From assembly GCF_000313615.1 (NCBI RefSeq), contig NZ_AMZQ01000002.1, positions 124,001 to 188,000 of the forward strand: a stretch of 64,000 bases of DNA, written 5' to 3'. Shown piece by piece: positions 9,515-16,239 of this stretch (the first letter of the stretch is position 1; every line of letters begins with the position of its first letter). Source of the stretch: Campylobacter showae CSUNSWCD (GTDB taxonomy: Bacteria > Campylobacterota > Campylobacteria > Campylobacterales > Campylobacteraceae). The position numbers and the translations under genes were made by a program. The notes beneath the pieces are model-generated. The model was not told the origin of the DNA. It saw nothing but the letters and a program-made list of their open reading frames with translations, and ran no database searches.

Positions 9515-10000
9515 ATGAAGCGATATCTGCTTTGGGGCGCGATGGCTTTTTTGCTTATTTTCGTCTGCGTATGTGGCACTTTGCTGTATAAGTATGCGGA
9601 CGTAAATTTAAAAGAGTCCGCGCCTGCGGAGCTAAAAATACCGCAAAATAGCGAGGAGTCAAATTTGACCGCTAGCCATACTTCATGGATCGGCGAAATG
9701 GCAAATTTGGCCCCTAGAAAATATACCCTGGCAAGCAACGAGATATTTGTAGAGTTTAAAGACGAGCCGAGAGTTGCCATTAAAACAACTTATCAGTTGA
9801 TTATAGATAAAAATGATATATATTCGATGTTTTGCCTTACTCAAACATTAAAAAATATACCCGTGGATTTTAGTGTAGTAAAAGAAAATTCGCAAAATTT
9901 AATTTACATCAACACGCAAGATAATGGCATTTTAGACCGCGTTATAAACGAACTTAAAGCGTACGAGATACGCTCAACTTTCAAGGAGATTAAGCTGTGA
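9515..10000 (+). CDS. hypothetical membrane-anchored protein between rpsA and serA
   Basis: 161 residues. Residues 5-27 (LLWGAMAFLLIFVCVCGTLLY) form one transmembrane anchor, leaving about 130 residues outside the membrane. The outer part has two halves rich in beta-strand-like segments (EIFVEFKDEPRVAIKTTYQLI; VDFSVVKENSQNLIYIN) and no catalytic motif I recognise. It starts four bases after rpsA and overlaps the serA GTG by four bases, so it is co-translated with both. A gene of unknown function at this place is also what I recall in C. jejuni, so it is probably conserved across the genus rather than accessory. Confidence 0.8.
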   Translation: MKRYLLWGAMAFLLIFVCVCGTLLYKYADVNLKESAPAELKIPQNSEESNLTASHTSWIGEMANLAPRKYTLASNEIFVEFKDEPRVAIKTTYQLIIDKNDIYSMFCLTQTLKNIPVDFSVVKENSQNLIYINTQDNGILDRVINELKAYEIRSTFKEIKL

Positions 10001-11574
10001 AAACGATAATAGTGTGCGACGCAATACATAAAGTAGGCTTTGAAATTTTAAATCGCGAAGAGGATATAAAGGTAATCGACGCGGTAAATATACCTAAAGA
10101 TAAGCTTTTGGAGATTTTAGGCGAGGCTGACGTGGCTATCACGCGAAGCTCAACCGAGGTCGGCGAAGCATTTTTAAATGCGGCTAAAAATCTAAAAGCT
10201 CTCGTGCGCGCCGGCGTGGGCGTCGATAACGTAGATATCGATGGCTGTTCAAAACGCGGCATCATCGCAATGAACGTCCCTACGGCAAACACAATCGCCG
10301 CGGTAGAGCTAACGATGGCTCATATGCTAGCTGCCGCTCGCTCGTTTCCGTACGCTCACAACGACCTAAAAATCGACCGAATTTGGAAACGCGAGAAATG
10401 GTACGGCGTTGAGCTTTTTAACAAGACTTTAGGCGTCATCGGCTTTGGCAACATCGGCTCTCGCGTGGCGGTTAGGGCTGCGGCTTTCGGTATGAAAATC
10501 GTTGCTTACGATCCGTACATCGATCCGTCAAAAGTAGCCGATATGGGTGGCGTTTATACGCGAAATTTCGACGATATCCTTGCATGCGATTTCATCACCA
10601 TACACACTCCTAAAAATAAAGAAACCGTAAACATGATCGGCGAAGCGGAAATCGCAAAAATGAAGGACGGCGTACGTCTCATCAACTGCGCTCGCGGCGG
10701 CCTTTACAACGAAGAGGCTCTGTATAACGGCCTAAAAAGCGGCAAGATAGCGTTTGCTGGTATCGACGTGTTTGAGAAGGAGCCGGCGACGGATCACCCG
10801 TTACTTGAGCTAAATAACGTCAGCGTTACGCCGCATCTTGGCGCAAATACGCTCGAGTCTCAAGCCAACATCGCTATCGCAGCAGCCGAGCAGGCTATCT
10901 CTGCGGCTCGCGGCATCAGCTATCCTAGTGCGTTAAATTTACCGATAAAAACGGAAGATCTACCGCCTTTTGTGGAGCCTTATATCGAACTTACGAGCAA
11001 GATGGCCTTCCTCGCCGCGCAGATCAACAAAAAAGCTATCAAGGCCATCCGCATCGAGACGCACGGCCCTATCAGCGAGTACGCAAACTCTATGCTTACA
11101 TTTGCGATCGTGGGCGCTTTAAAAGAGAGCTTGGGCGATACGATAAACTACGTAAACGCTAAATTTTTGTGCGACGAAAAAGGTATAACGACAGAAAGCA
11201 CCGTCGGCGGCAATAGTATTTTCAAAAATAAAATCACCGTTCGCATTACGACCGAAAATGATGTTGTAACGATCGGCGGAACGGTGTTTGGCGAAAATCA
11301 GCAACGCATCGTGACGATAAACGGCTTTAAAACAGACTTTAAGCCTAAAGGCAAGATGATTATCTTTAAAAACAATGACGTTCCAGGCGTTATCGCTAAA
11401 ATTTCATCTATCCTAGCCGAAGAAAAGATCAATATTGCCGACTTCCGTCTAGGGCGCGACGATCATGGCATGGCGCTTGCGGTCGTGCTTGTGGATGAAA
11501 AAATAACCAAAGAGACGCTGGCTAAGCTAAACGATCTTGATGTTTGCGTATGGGCAAAATACGCAGTTGTCTAA
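9997..11574 (+). CDS. serA: D-3-phosphoglycerate dehydrogenase
   Basis: 525 residues. First step of serine synthesis: NAD-dependent oxidation of 3-phosphoglycerate. Visible order: substrate-binding domain (RSSTEVGEAFL, VRAGVGVDNVDID), NAD-binding Rossmann fold LGVIGFGNIGSRVA near residue 145, catalytic Arg/Glu/His (NCARGGLYNEEAL, FEKEP, TPHLGANT), the intervening ASB domain, and a C-terminal ACT domain from about residue 450 (FKNNDVPGVIAKISSILAEEKINIADF) that would bind serine. The start is GTG with AAGGAG 8 bases upstream, overlapping the previous gene by four bases. Its stop lies inside a hairpin. Confidence 0.95.
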   Translation: MKTIIVCDAIHKVGFEILNREEDIKVIDAVNIPKDKLLEILGEADVAITRSSTEVGEAFLNAAKNLKALVRAGVGVDNVDIDGCSKRGIIAMNVPTANTIAAVELTMAHMLAAARSFPYAHNDLKIDRIWKREKWYGVELFNKTLGVIGFGNIGSRVAVRAAAFGMKIVAYDPYIDPSKVADMGGVYTRNFDDILACDFITIHTPKNKETVNMIGEAEIAKMKDGVRLINCARGGLYNEEALYNGLKSGKIAFAGIDVFEKEPATDHPLLELNNVSVTPHLGANTLESQANIAIAAAEQAISAARGISYPSALNLPIKTEDLPPFVEPYIELTSKMAFLAAQINKKAIKAIRIETHGPISEYANSMLTFAIVGALKESLGDTINYVNAKFLCDEKGITTESTVGGNSIFKNKITVRITTENDVVTIGGTVFGENQQRIVTINGFKTDFKPKGKMIIFKNNDVPGVIAKISSILAEEKINIADFRLGRDDHGMALAVVLVDEKITKETLAKLNDLDVCVWAKYAVV

Positions 11575-11603
11575 ATTTAAGCCCGAATCGGGGCTTAAAT
11601 TTA
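11572..11603 (+). terminator. hairpin at the serA stop codon
   Basis: TAAATTTAAGCCC at 11572-11584 and GGGCTTAAATTTA at 11591-11603 are perfect 13-base complements with a 6-base loop. The serA TAA is the first three bases of the stem. No T tract follows; the ribosome binding site of the next gene (AAGGAGGG) begins right after, so it may be an attenuating hairpin rather than a full terminator. Confidence 0.6.
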
Positions 11604-11617
11604 AGGAGGGTTTGAGT

Positions 11618-11839
11618 ATGAAATTTTTACTTTTAATTCCGATTTTATTTTTGCTTACTGGCTGTGAGAGTGAAGCACAAAAACAAAGTACGAAAAATTT
11701 TGAGAAAATTTTGACCGAAAAAAAGAAATTTCAAAAGATAAAAAAAGACGAACCTAGCGTAAGCGAGCAAATGAAAAGAGAAATTCATTCGCAATCTGAG
11801 CAAAGCAAGGAAAAGGGCGAGTTTAAATTTAAGCCATAA
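11618..11839 (+). CDS. small putative lipoprotein
   Basis: 73 residues from ATG 11618, chosen because AAGGAGGG lies about 7 bases upstream and the reading frame then begins with a lipoprotein signal peptide MKFLLLIPILFLLTGC (lipobox LLTGC, cysteine at residue 16). The mature part is very charged and lysine-rich (about 57 residues) with no domain recognised. An upstream extension of the frame overlaps serA and lacks support. It lies between serA and efp; role unknown. Confidence 0.75.
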   Translation: MKFLLLIPILFLLTGCESEAQKQSTKNFEKILTEKKKFQKIKKDEPSVSEQMKREIHSQSEQSKEKGEFKFKP

Positions 11840-11919
11840 ATTTGAGCTTTTTTACTTTGGCGAGCGCGGCTAAATTTGCCCTCTCGCTACTTCTTAAACT
11901 AAACTAAAATTTTTTTTGA

Positions 11920-11925
11920 TATAAT
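11920..11925 (+). promoter_or_regulatory. efp promoter -10 box
   Basis: TATAAT preceded by a run of eight T and a G (TTTTTTTTGA), the T-rich upstream pattern typical of Campylobacter sigma-70 promoters. It is 28 bases before the efp start, with AAGGAGAG as ribosome binding site. Confidence 0.7.
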
Positions 11926-11952
11926 CACCCTTCAAAACTACAAGGAGAGAAA

Positions 11953-12519
11953 ATGGCAACCTATTCTATGGGCGACCTAAAAAAAGGACTAAAGATCGAG
12001 CTAGACGGCGTTCCCTATAAAGTCGTCGAATATCAGCACGTAAAGCCGGGCAAGGGCGCAGCTTTCGTTCGCGCGAAAATCAAATCTTTTATCGACGGTA
12101 AAGTGCTTGAAAAGACCTTCCACGCGGGCGACAAATGCGATCAGCCGAATTTGGAAGAAAAAGAGATGCAGTATCTTTACGACGACGGTGAGTTCTGCCA
12201 GTTTATGGACACTGCGACTTACGAGCAAGTAGCTATCAGCGACGAGGATGTGGGCGATGTTAAAAAATGGATGATTGACGGCATGATGGTTGAGATTTTG
12301 TTTCACAACGGCAAGGCCATCGGCGTAGAAGTGCCGCAAGTCGTCGAGCTAAAGATCGTCGAAACTCCGCCGAATTTCAAAGGCGACACCCAGGGCGGTA
12401 AAAAGCCAGCTACGCTTGAAAGCGGTGCAGTCGTGCAGATACCTTTTCACGTGCTTGAAGGCGAGGTTATCCGTGTAGATACCGTCCGCGGTGAGTACAT
12501 CGAACGCGCAAACAAATAA
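11953..12519 (+). CDS. efp: elongation factor P
   Basis: 188 residues, full length. EF-P binds ribosomes stalled on polyproline and promotes peptide bond formation. The N-terminal KOW-like domain shows [16 protein letters not shown], with the loop lysine in PGKG that in many bacteria is beta-lysylated. The central and C-terminal OB domains end with the family signature [26 protein letters not shown]...[14 protein letters not shown]. It has its own promoter and ribosome binding site. No modification genes (epmA/epmB) are in this window. Confidence 0.97.
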   Translation: MATYSMGDLKKGLKIELDGVPYKVVEYQHVKPGKGAAFVRAKIKSFIDGKVLEKTFHAGDKCDQPNLEEKEMQYLYDDGEFCQFMDTATYEQVAISDEDVGDVKKWMIDGMMVEILFHNGKAIGVEVPQVVELKIVETPPNFKGDTQGGKKPATLESGAVVQIPFHVLEGEVIRVDTVRGEYIERANK

Positions 12520-12537
12520 TAGTAACCGTCAAATTTG

Positions 12538-13164
12538 ATGAAAGCAAAATTTGACGAGGTCATAGCCCAAGTAAAGCCGCTATTTAAAGATAGTGGCTTT
12601 ACCAAAAGCGGGCTAAATTTCTACAAAAATACCCCCAAATTTATATTTGTCGTAAATTTACAAAAAAGTAGCGGCAATACTGCATTTGAAACTAGATTTT
12701 ACGTAAACTGCGGCATTTACGGCGCATTTATCGATACTACGACCGGCAAAGAAACTTTCTCAAAACCCAAAGAATACGAGTGTCATTTTAGAGAAAGGAT
12801 TTCATCCATCACGGGCTCCAAGGCTGCTTATTATGAAATCAACGAAAATACCGACACCGAAGCCCTTTGTCAAAATTTAACAAATGATTTAGCGGCGGTG
12901 TTTAGATTTTTTGGCGAGATAAAAACCGAACAAAATTTGATTGATTTGATATTAGATCGAAACGGTCTAGCGGTGATTGATCAGCTTTTTGAATATTTAC
13001 TCATAAAGAATGAACAAGAAATTTTGACCAGCCAAGCGTTAAATTTGTTTGAAAAATACGGACACGAAGCTAGATGGAAAATTTTTGAGAGGCGTATAAA
13101 CGATTTGCTGAAAAAATATAAAAAAGACGAGATAAAATTTGAAAGAATAAAAGCCAAGGCCTAA
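12538..13164 (+). CDS. DUF4304 family protein
   Basis: 208 residues from ATG 12538; a TTG one codon earlier is possible. Residues 1-115 match the DUF4304 pattern: an N-terminal helix (FDEVIAQVKPLFKDSGFTKSG), then strands NFYKNTPKFIFVVNLQKSS and FYVNCGIYG. The remaining 90 residues are helical. Function of the family is unknown; it is scattered in genomes and often near mobile or polymorphic loci. No signal peptide or membrane segment. The 3' end forms one arm of a shared hairpin with the convergent selenoprotein gene. Confidence 0.7.
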   Translation: MKAKFDEVIAQVKPLFKDSGFTKSGLNFYKNTPKFIFVVNLQKSSGNTAFETRFYVNCGIYGAFIDTTTGKETFSKPKEYECHFRERISSITGSKAAYYEINENTDTEALCQNLTNDLAAVFRFFGEIKTEQNLIDLILDRNGLAVIDQLFEYLLIKNEQEILTSQALNLFEKYGHEARWKIFERRINDLLKKYKKDEIKFERIKAKA

Positions 13165-13174
13165 GCCTCGGCTT
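13151..13174. terminator. convergent-gene terminator hairpin
   Basis: AAGCCAAGGC at 13151-13160 pairs with GCCTCGGCTT at 13165-13174 with one mismatch and a CTAA loop. On the reverse strand it is followed by TTATTCTTTC, so it serves best as the terminator of the selenoprotein gene at 13180-13431; it overlaps the stop of the forward gene. Confidence 0.6.
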
Positions 13175-13179
13175 AGACT

Positions 13180-13431
13180 TTAGGCTGATTTTTTAACGCT
13201 ATCGACCAAAGCCGCGATCTCTTCGTGATTTGGCAGGGCATTTACTTCCGTGCCGATGAGATCTTTTTTGGAAAATACTATCTTTCCATCTACTTCAACT
13301 ATGAAGTTTCCGCCGCTACCGACGATTTTGCTAATTTTAGCACCTGGGATTTGACTTAAAAATTCTTCTTCTACACGAGAAGCTACCGGTCTATAGTTTC
13401 AAGAATTGCAATATGTAATCTTTACTTCCAT
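13180..13431 (-). CDS. SelW/Rdx-family selenoprotein (in-frame TGA = Sec)
   Basis: 83 residues read from ATG 13431 to TAA 13180, with TGA at 13399-13401 as codon 11. The protein begins MEVKITYCNS-U-NYRPVASRV, giving the CxxU redox motif of the SelW/SelT/SelH (Rdx) family, followed by the family's later GSGGNFIVEVDGKIVFSKKDLIG and a C-terminal helix. Rdx proteins are small thioredoxin-like folds thought to exchange thiol/selenol redox partners. A hairpin starts at the TGA and fits a bacterial SECIS element. The ATG has AAGGAAC 4 bases upstream. Without recoding, no frame of useful length exists, and the coding-quality sequence continues past the TGA without any other stop, which argues against a pseudogene. 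Selenoproteins of this family are, as I recall, reported in campylobacters. Confidence 0.85.
13379..13400 (-). promoter_or_regulatory. candidate bacterial SECIS hairpin
   Basis: Beginning with the G of the UGA codon: GAA pairs with UUC, one A-C mismatch, then CUAU pairs with GUAG (one U-G), leaving the loop AGACCG. Its position directly 3' of UGA and its size suit recognition by SelB. Folding was by eye only. Confidence 0.5.
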
Positions 13432-13520
13432 GTTCCTTCCTTTCGAATTTAAAGTGAGCTGGATTGTAGCGTAAATTTAATAAACAGAGGTATAATTATG
13501 AAAAATTTAAGGAGAAAATT

Positions 13521-14069
13521 ATGAAAAAAGTTGCCGTGATTTTTGCCGACGGGTTTGAGGAGATAGAGGGCGTTAGTATCGTGGACGTGCTTAGACGAGG
13601 CGGCGTGGAGGCCCATGTAGTCGGGCTTGATAAGCTACCTATCACGGGCACTCACGGTGTGAAATTCGTCTGCGATATGACGCTTTACGATCTTGAGGAG
13701 GACGAGTATGATATGCTAGTTTTGCCGGGCGGTCAGCCGGGCGTCTCAAATATCGAAGGAAATCTAAAAATGAGAGAAATTATAAAGCGTTTCGATAAAA
13801 AAGGTAAATTCGTCGCCGCCATTTGCGCCGCGCCGATCGCTCTTGACGCTGCAGAGATCGTTAGAGGCGAGTTTACCTGCTATCCTAGCTGCGAAAAAGC
13901 CGTACGCGGCGGAAGCTACGTAAGTGATAGAAATGTCGTGATAAACGGCCGTATCATCACCTCAAGGGGTCCTGCCACGGCGATGGAGTTTGCCTTGGAG
14001 CTGGTTAAAATTTTAAACGGCGAGCAAGCTTATAACGAAGTGAAAAACGGACTTTTATTTGTCAAATAA
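13521..14069 (+). CDS. DJ-1/YajL/PfpI family protein
   Basis: 182 residues, the usual length. Shows the conserved N-terminal FADGFEEIEGVSIVDVLRRGG with the catalytic glutamate (DGFEEIE), LVLPGGQPGV, and the nucleophile elbow AAICAAPIALD with cysteine near residue 101. C-terminal SRGPATAMEFALELV is also family-typical. DJ-1/YajL proteins have been described as glyoxalase-type or deglycase enzymes protecting against dicarbonyl and oxidative stress; the exact reaction is disputed. ATG has AAGGAG 7 bases upstream. Followed by a strong hairpin terminator, so it is probably a single-gene transcript. Confidence 0.9.
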   Translation: MKKVAVIFADGFEEIEGVSIVDVLRRGGVEAHVVGLDKLPITGTHGVKFVCDMTLYDLEEDEYDMLVLPGGQPGVSNIEGNLKMREIIKRFDKKGKFVAAICAAPIALDAAEIVRGEFTCYPSCEKAVRGGSYVSDRNVVINGRIITSRGPATAMEFALELVKILNGEQAYNEVKNGLLFVK

Positions 14070-14096
14070 AGATTTGCGGGATTAAATTTGATAAAT

Positions 14097-14132
14097 GCCG
14101 CACGTTTTGCCAGTTTTTGGCGAAGGTGCGGC
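14097..14132 (+). terminator. terminator after the DJ-1 family gene
   Basis: GCCGCAC at 14097-14103 pairs with GTGCGGC at 14126-14132; an inner GCCA/TGGC extends the structure. TTAAATTTTATT follows. The stretch from here to 14445 (about 310 bases) has no credible gene, several AAATTT words, and a promoter-like TATCAT at 14395-14400 for the next gene. Confidence 0.65.
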
Positions 14133-14445
14133 TTAAATTTTATTAAGGCTGAAAACATCAAATTTGCGGCTATAAAATTATAAAAATTGCCGACAAGGCT
14201 GCGCTTTAGTTTAAATTTATTTGCGCAGATCGACCGACGTTTTACGCCAAATGTGTCTTAAATTTACGGCAAATTTTACGCAACCCCAAACCTTCGAATA
14301 AAAAATAAATTTCCAAAAACTCCCGGCGAGATTTAAATTTACAAAAAATTATAAAAATATCAATTTTTATCTAGCTTTTTTATTTAAATTCAGGTATCAT
14401 CTATTAACCGATTTTATCGGGAATTTGATTTAAGGAAACGTTACT

Positions 14446-14691
14446 GTGAATATTTACGTCGGTAACTTGTCATATCGCATGACTGAGGCAGAACTTAAGG
14501 ATACATTTGCGCCGTTTGGCGAAGTAAAACGCGCGAAAATCGTCAAAGATCGCGACACGAATCGCTCAAAAGGATTCGGATTCGTCGAGATAGAAAACGA
14601 CGCAGACGCGCTAAAAGCGATCGAAGCGCTAAACAACAAGGAAGTAGGCGGCAGAGCTCTAAGAGTAAACGAATCTAAACCTAAAGAATAA
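14446..14691 (+). CDS. RRM-domain RNA-binding protein
   Basis: 81 residues forming one RNA recognition motif. RNP2 is IYVGNLSY at the N terminus and RNP1 is KGFGFVEI near residue 45, both with the aromatic positions for RNA stacking. Such stand-alone RRM proteins occur in cyanobacteria and epsilonproteobacteria (HP0827-type in Helicobacter) and are thought to bind single-stranded RNA; targets are unknown. Start is GTG 14446 with AAGGAAACG upstream. The leader carries a small perfect hairpin (CCGAT-TTT-ATCGG at 14408-14420) which could matter for autoregulation; this is inference. Confidence 0.9.
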   Translation: MNIYVGNLSYRMTEAELKDTFAPFGEVKRAKIVKDRDTNRSKGFGFVEIENDADALKAIEALNNKEVGGRALRVNESKPKE

Positions 14692-14695
14692 TCCG

Positions 14696-14717
14696 GCCGT
14701 CAAATCTGACGGCTTTT
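14696..14717 (+). terminator. terminator of the RRM gene
   Basis: GCCGTCA at 14696-14702 and TGACGGC at 14707-14713 form a perfect 7-bp stem with an AATC loop, followed by TTTT. Confidence 0.8.
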
Positions 14718-14761
14718 AACTAATTTTTAAATTTAAGCTTTTTAATCAAATTTCACTCCAA

Positions 14762-15886
14762 ATGAACCAAAAAATCACCTCTCGTATCGCTCCGACGCCA
14801 AGCGGCTTTTTGCATGCGGGCAATGTTTATAACTTCTTGCTAACCTATCTTTTTACTCGCGCTTTTGATGGGATTTTATACTTAAGGATCGACGACTACG
14901 ACTTGCCGCGCTACCGTAGGCAATATGTGGAAAATATCTTTCGCGTGCTTGATATGCTGGGCATTGGTTTTGACGGCGGGCCTAGCGGAGTAGGGGAATT
15001 TGAAACCAAATTTAGCTCCAAATTTCGCCTCGGCGCCTATACAAACGCGCTAAAAAAGCTTGAGCAAAAAGGCGTTTGTTACGCCTGCGAGTGCTCGCAC
15101 TCGATGAAAAACTCGTTTAAAAACGGCATTTACACGCGGGTTTGCGCGAAGAAAAATCTTAAATTTAAAAAAGACGAAACGGCTATGCGGCTAAGCACCA
15201 TCGACGGAGCGCAAATTTTAGTTGGGCAAAATTTGATAAATTTTGACGCCCTGCGCGGCGACGCGGACGGTCTAGCAAACCAAACGAGCGGCTTTTGCGG
15301 CAATGAGCAAACAACGCAAAACGGTACGGCAAACGGTTTAAAAAATTCGGCAGATTTGGTCGGCTCAGGCAGAGAGAAACCTGACGGTGAAAAATTTAGC
15401 CCTAACGCCGCGGAAAATTTAAATTCATCAAATTTAGGCGTCTTAAATTTGACGGACGAAGCGGCGTTTGAAATGGAAAAATTCGCGCAAGCCCAAAGCA
15501 TAAATTTGGCGCAAATTTTGGGTGATTTCGTTGTTTGGAAAAAGGATGATACGCCTGCTTATAATCTCGCTAGCCTCGTGGATGATGAGATGTTGGGCGT
15601 AAATTTGCTCGTGCGAGGCGAGGATCTGCTCGCGTGCTCGGCGGCGCAAAAGTACATGGCGCAGATGCTGGGCTACGATTTTGCGGGCGCAAATTTCATC
15701 CATCATGGCTTGCTAGCGCATGGCGGCAAAAAGCTATCCAAAAGCTCGAGCGCACCGGCTGTAAGCATAGCGGACAGTGCCAAAATCCACTATAAATTTG
15801 CCGCTCTTAAGCTTGGTCTTGACGCGTCAAAATGCGACGCTTTGTCAAATTTGCTTGAGATGTTTAAGGATAAATTTAGCCGATAA
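14762..15886 (+). CDS. GluQ-like glutamyl-tRNA synthetase paralogue with a low-complexity insertion
   Basis: 374 residues. The class I core is clear: N-terminal RIAPTPSGFLHAGNVYNFL (HIGH motif region), LRIDDYDLPRYRRQYVENI, a zinc-ligand-like CYACEC with a further Cys near residue 128, and the KMSKS equivalent GGKKLSKSSSAP near residue 325. There is no anticodon-binding domain, which fits glutamyl-Q-tRNA(Asp) synthetase rather than GltX. That family glutamylates queuosine in tRNA-Asp. Residues about 160-235 are an Asn/Gly/Ser-rich insertion not expected in the family, encoded by DNA rich in AAATTT words. Exact substrate is inferred; the motif IDDYDLPR differs from the usual IEDLDPPR, so a divergent relative is possible. 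Confidence 0.75.
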   Translation: MNQKITSRIAPTPSGFLHAGNVYNFLLTYLFTRAFDGILYLRIDDYDLPRYRRQYVENIFRVLDMLGIGFDGGPSGVGEFETKFSSKFRLGAYTNALKKLEQKGVCYACECSHSMKNSFKNGIYTRVCAKKNLKFKKDETAMRLSTIDGAQILVGQNLINFDALRGDADGLANQTSGFCGNEQTTQNGTANGLKNSADLVGSGREKPDGEKFSPNAAENLNSSNLGVLNLTDEAAFEMEKFAQAQSINLAQILGDFVVWKKDDTPAYNLASLVDDEMLGVNLLVRGEDLLACSAAQKYMAQMLGYDFAGANFIHHGLLAHGGKKLSKSSSAPAVSIADSAKIHYKFAALKLGLDASKCDALSNLLEMFKDKFSR

Positions 15887-16209
15887 ATTTAAACGCGCTA
15901 CTTGGATTGTTTAAAAAGCGCGGTAAATTTTTACCGGCTTATCTAAATTTTTCTTAATCCCCTCGTAATAGCGCTTCAAATTTCTATTTACACCCGCAAG
16001 GTTTCGTCAATTTTACCGCTTAAATTTGGGCTAAATTTGGAGCCGTAAATTTAAACCGAGTTATCTATATCGCCAACCCCAAATTTGCGTCCAAAGCCCG
16101 CGTCAAATTTAAGCTCAAATTTGACGAAAAATCCACGCGATCAGCCTATTTACCGCATTTAGCTAAATTTAAACAAGACCGATTTATCCGCCTAAAAGCA
16201 AAGTTTTTG
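15887..16209. repeat. AAATTT-rich spacer before dnaE
   Basis: About 320 bases with no credible coding frame. At least ten AAATTT words occur, mostly as TAAATTT or CAAATTT. The right end holds the dnaE promoter-like TAAAAT at 16210-16215. Confidence 0.55.
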
Positions 16210-16215
16210 TAAAAT
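16210..16215 (+). promoter_or_regulatory. dnaE promoter -10-like box
   Basis: TAAAAT preceded by GTTTTTG, 25 bases before the dnaE ATG, which has AAAAAGGA as ribosome binding site. Confidence 0.45.
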
Positions 16216-16239
16216 CAAAAGCATTAAAAAGGACGAAAA

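Noticed and set aside
13399-13401. TGA as an ordinary nonsense mutation in a SelW-like pseudogene
   Set aside because: It is exactly at the second redox position of CxxC/U, the rest of the frame is intact and a hairpin follows directly.
15130-15501. Long antisense frame opposite the GluQ-like gene
   Set aside because: Codon-mirror of a real gene; serine/phenylalanine-rich product without motif or ribosome binding site.
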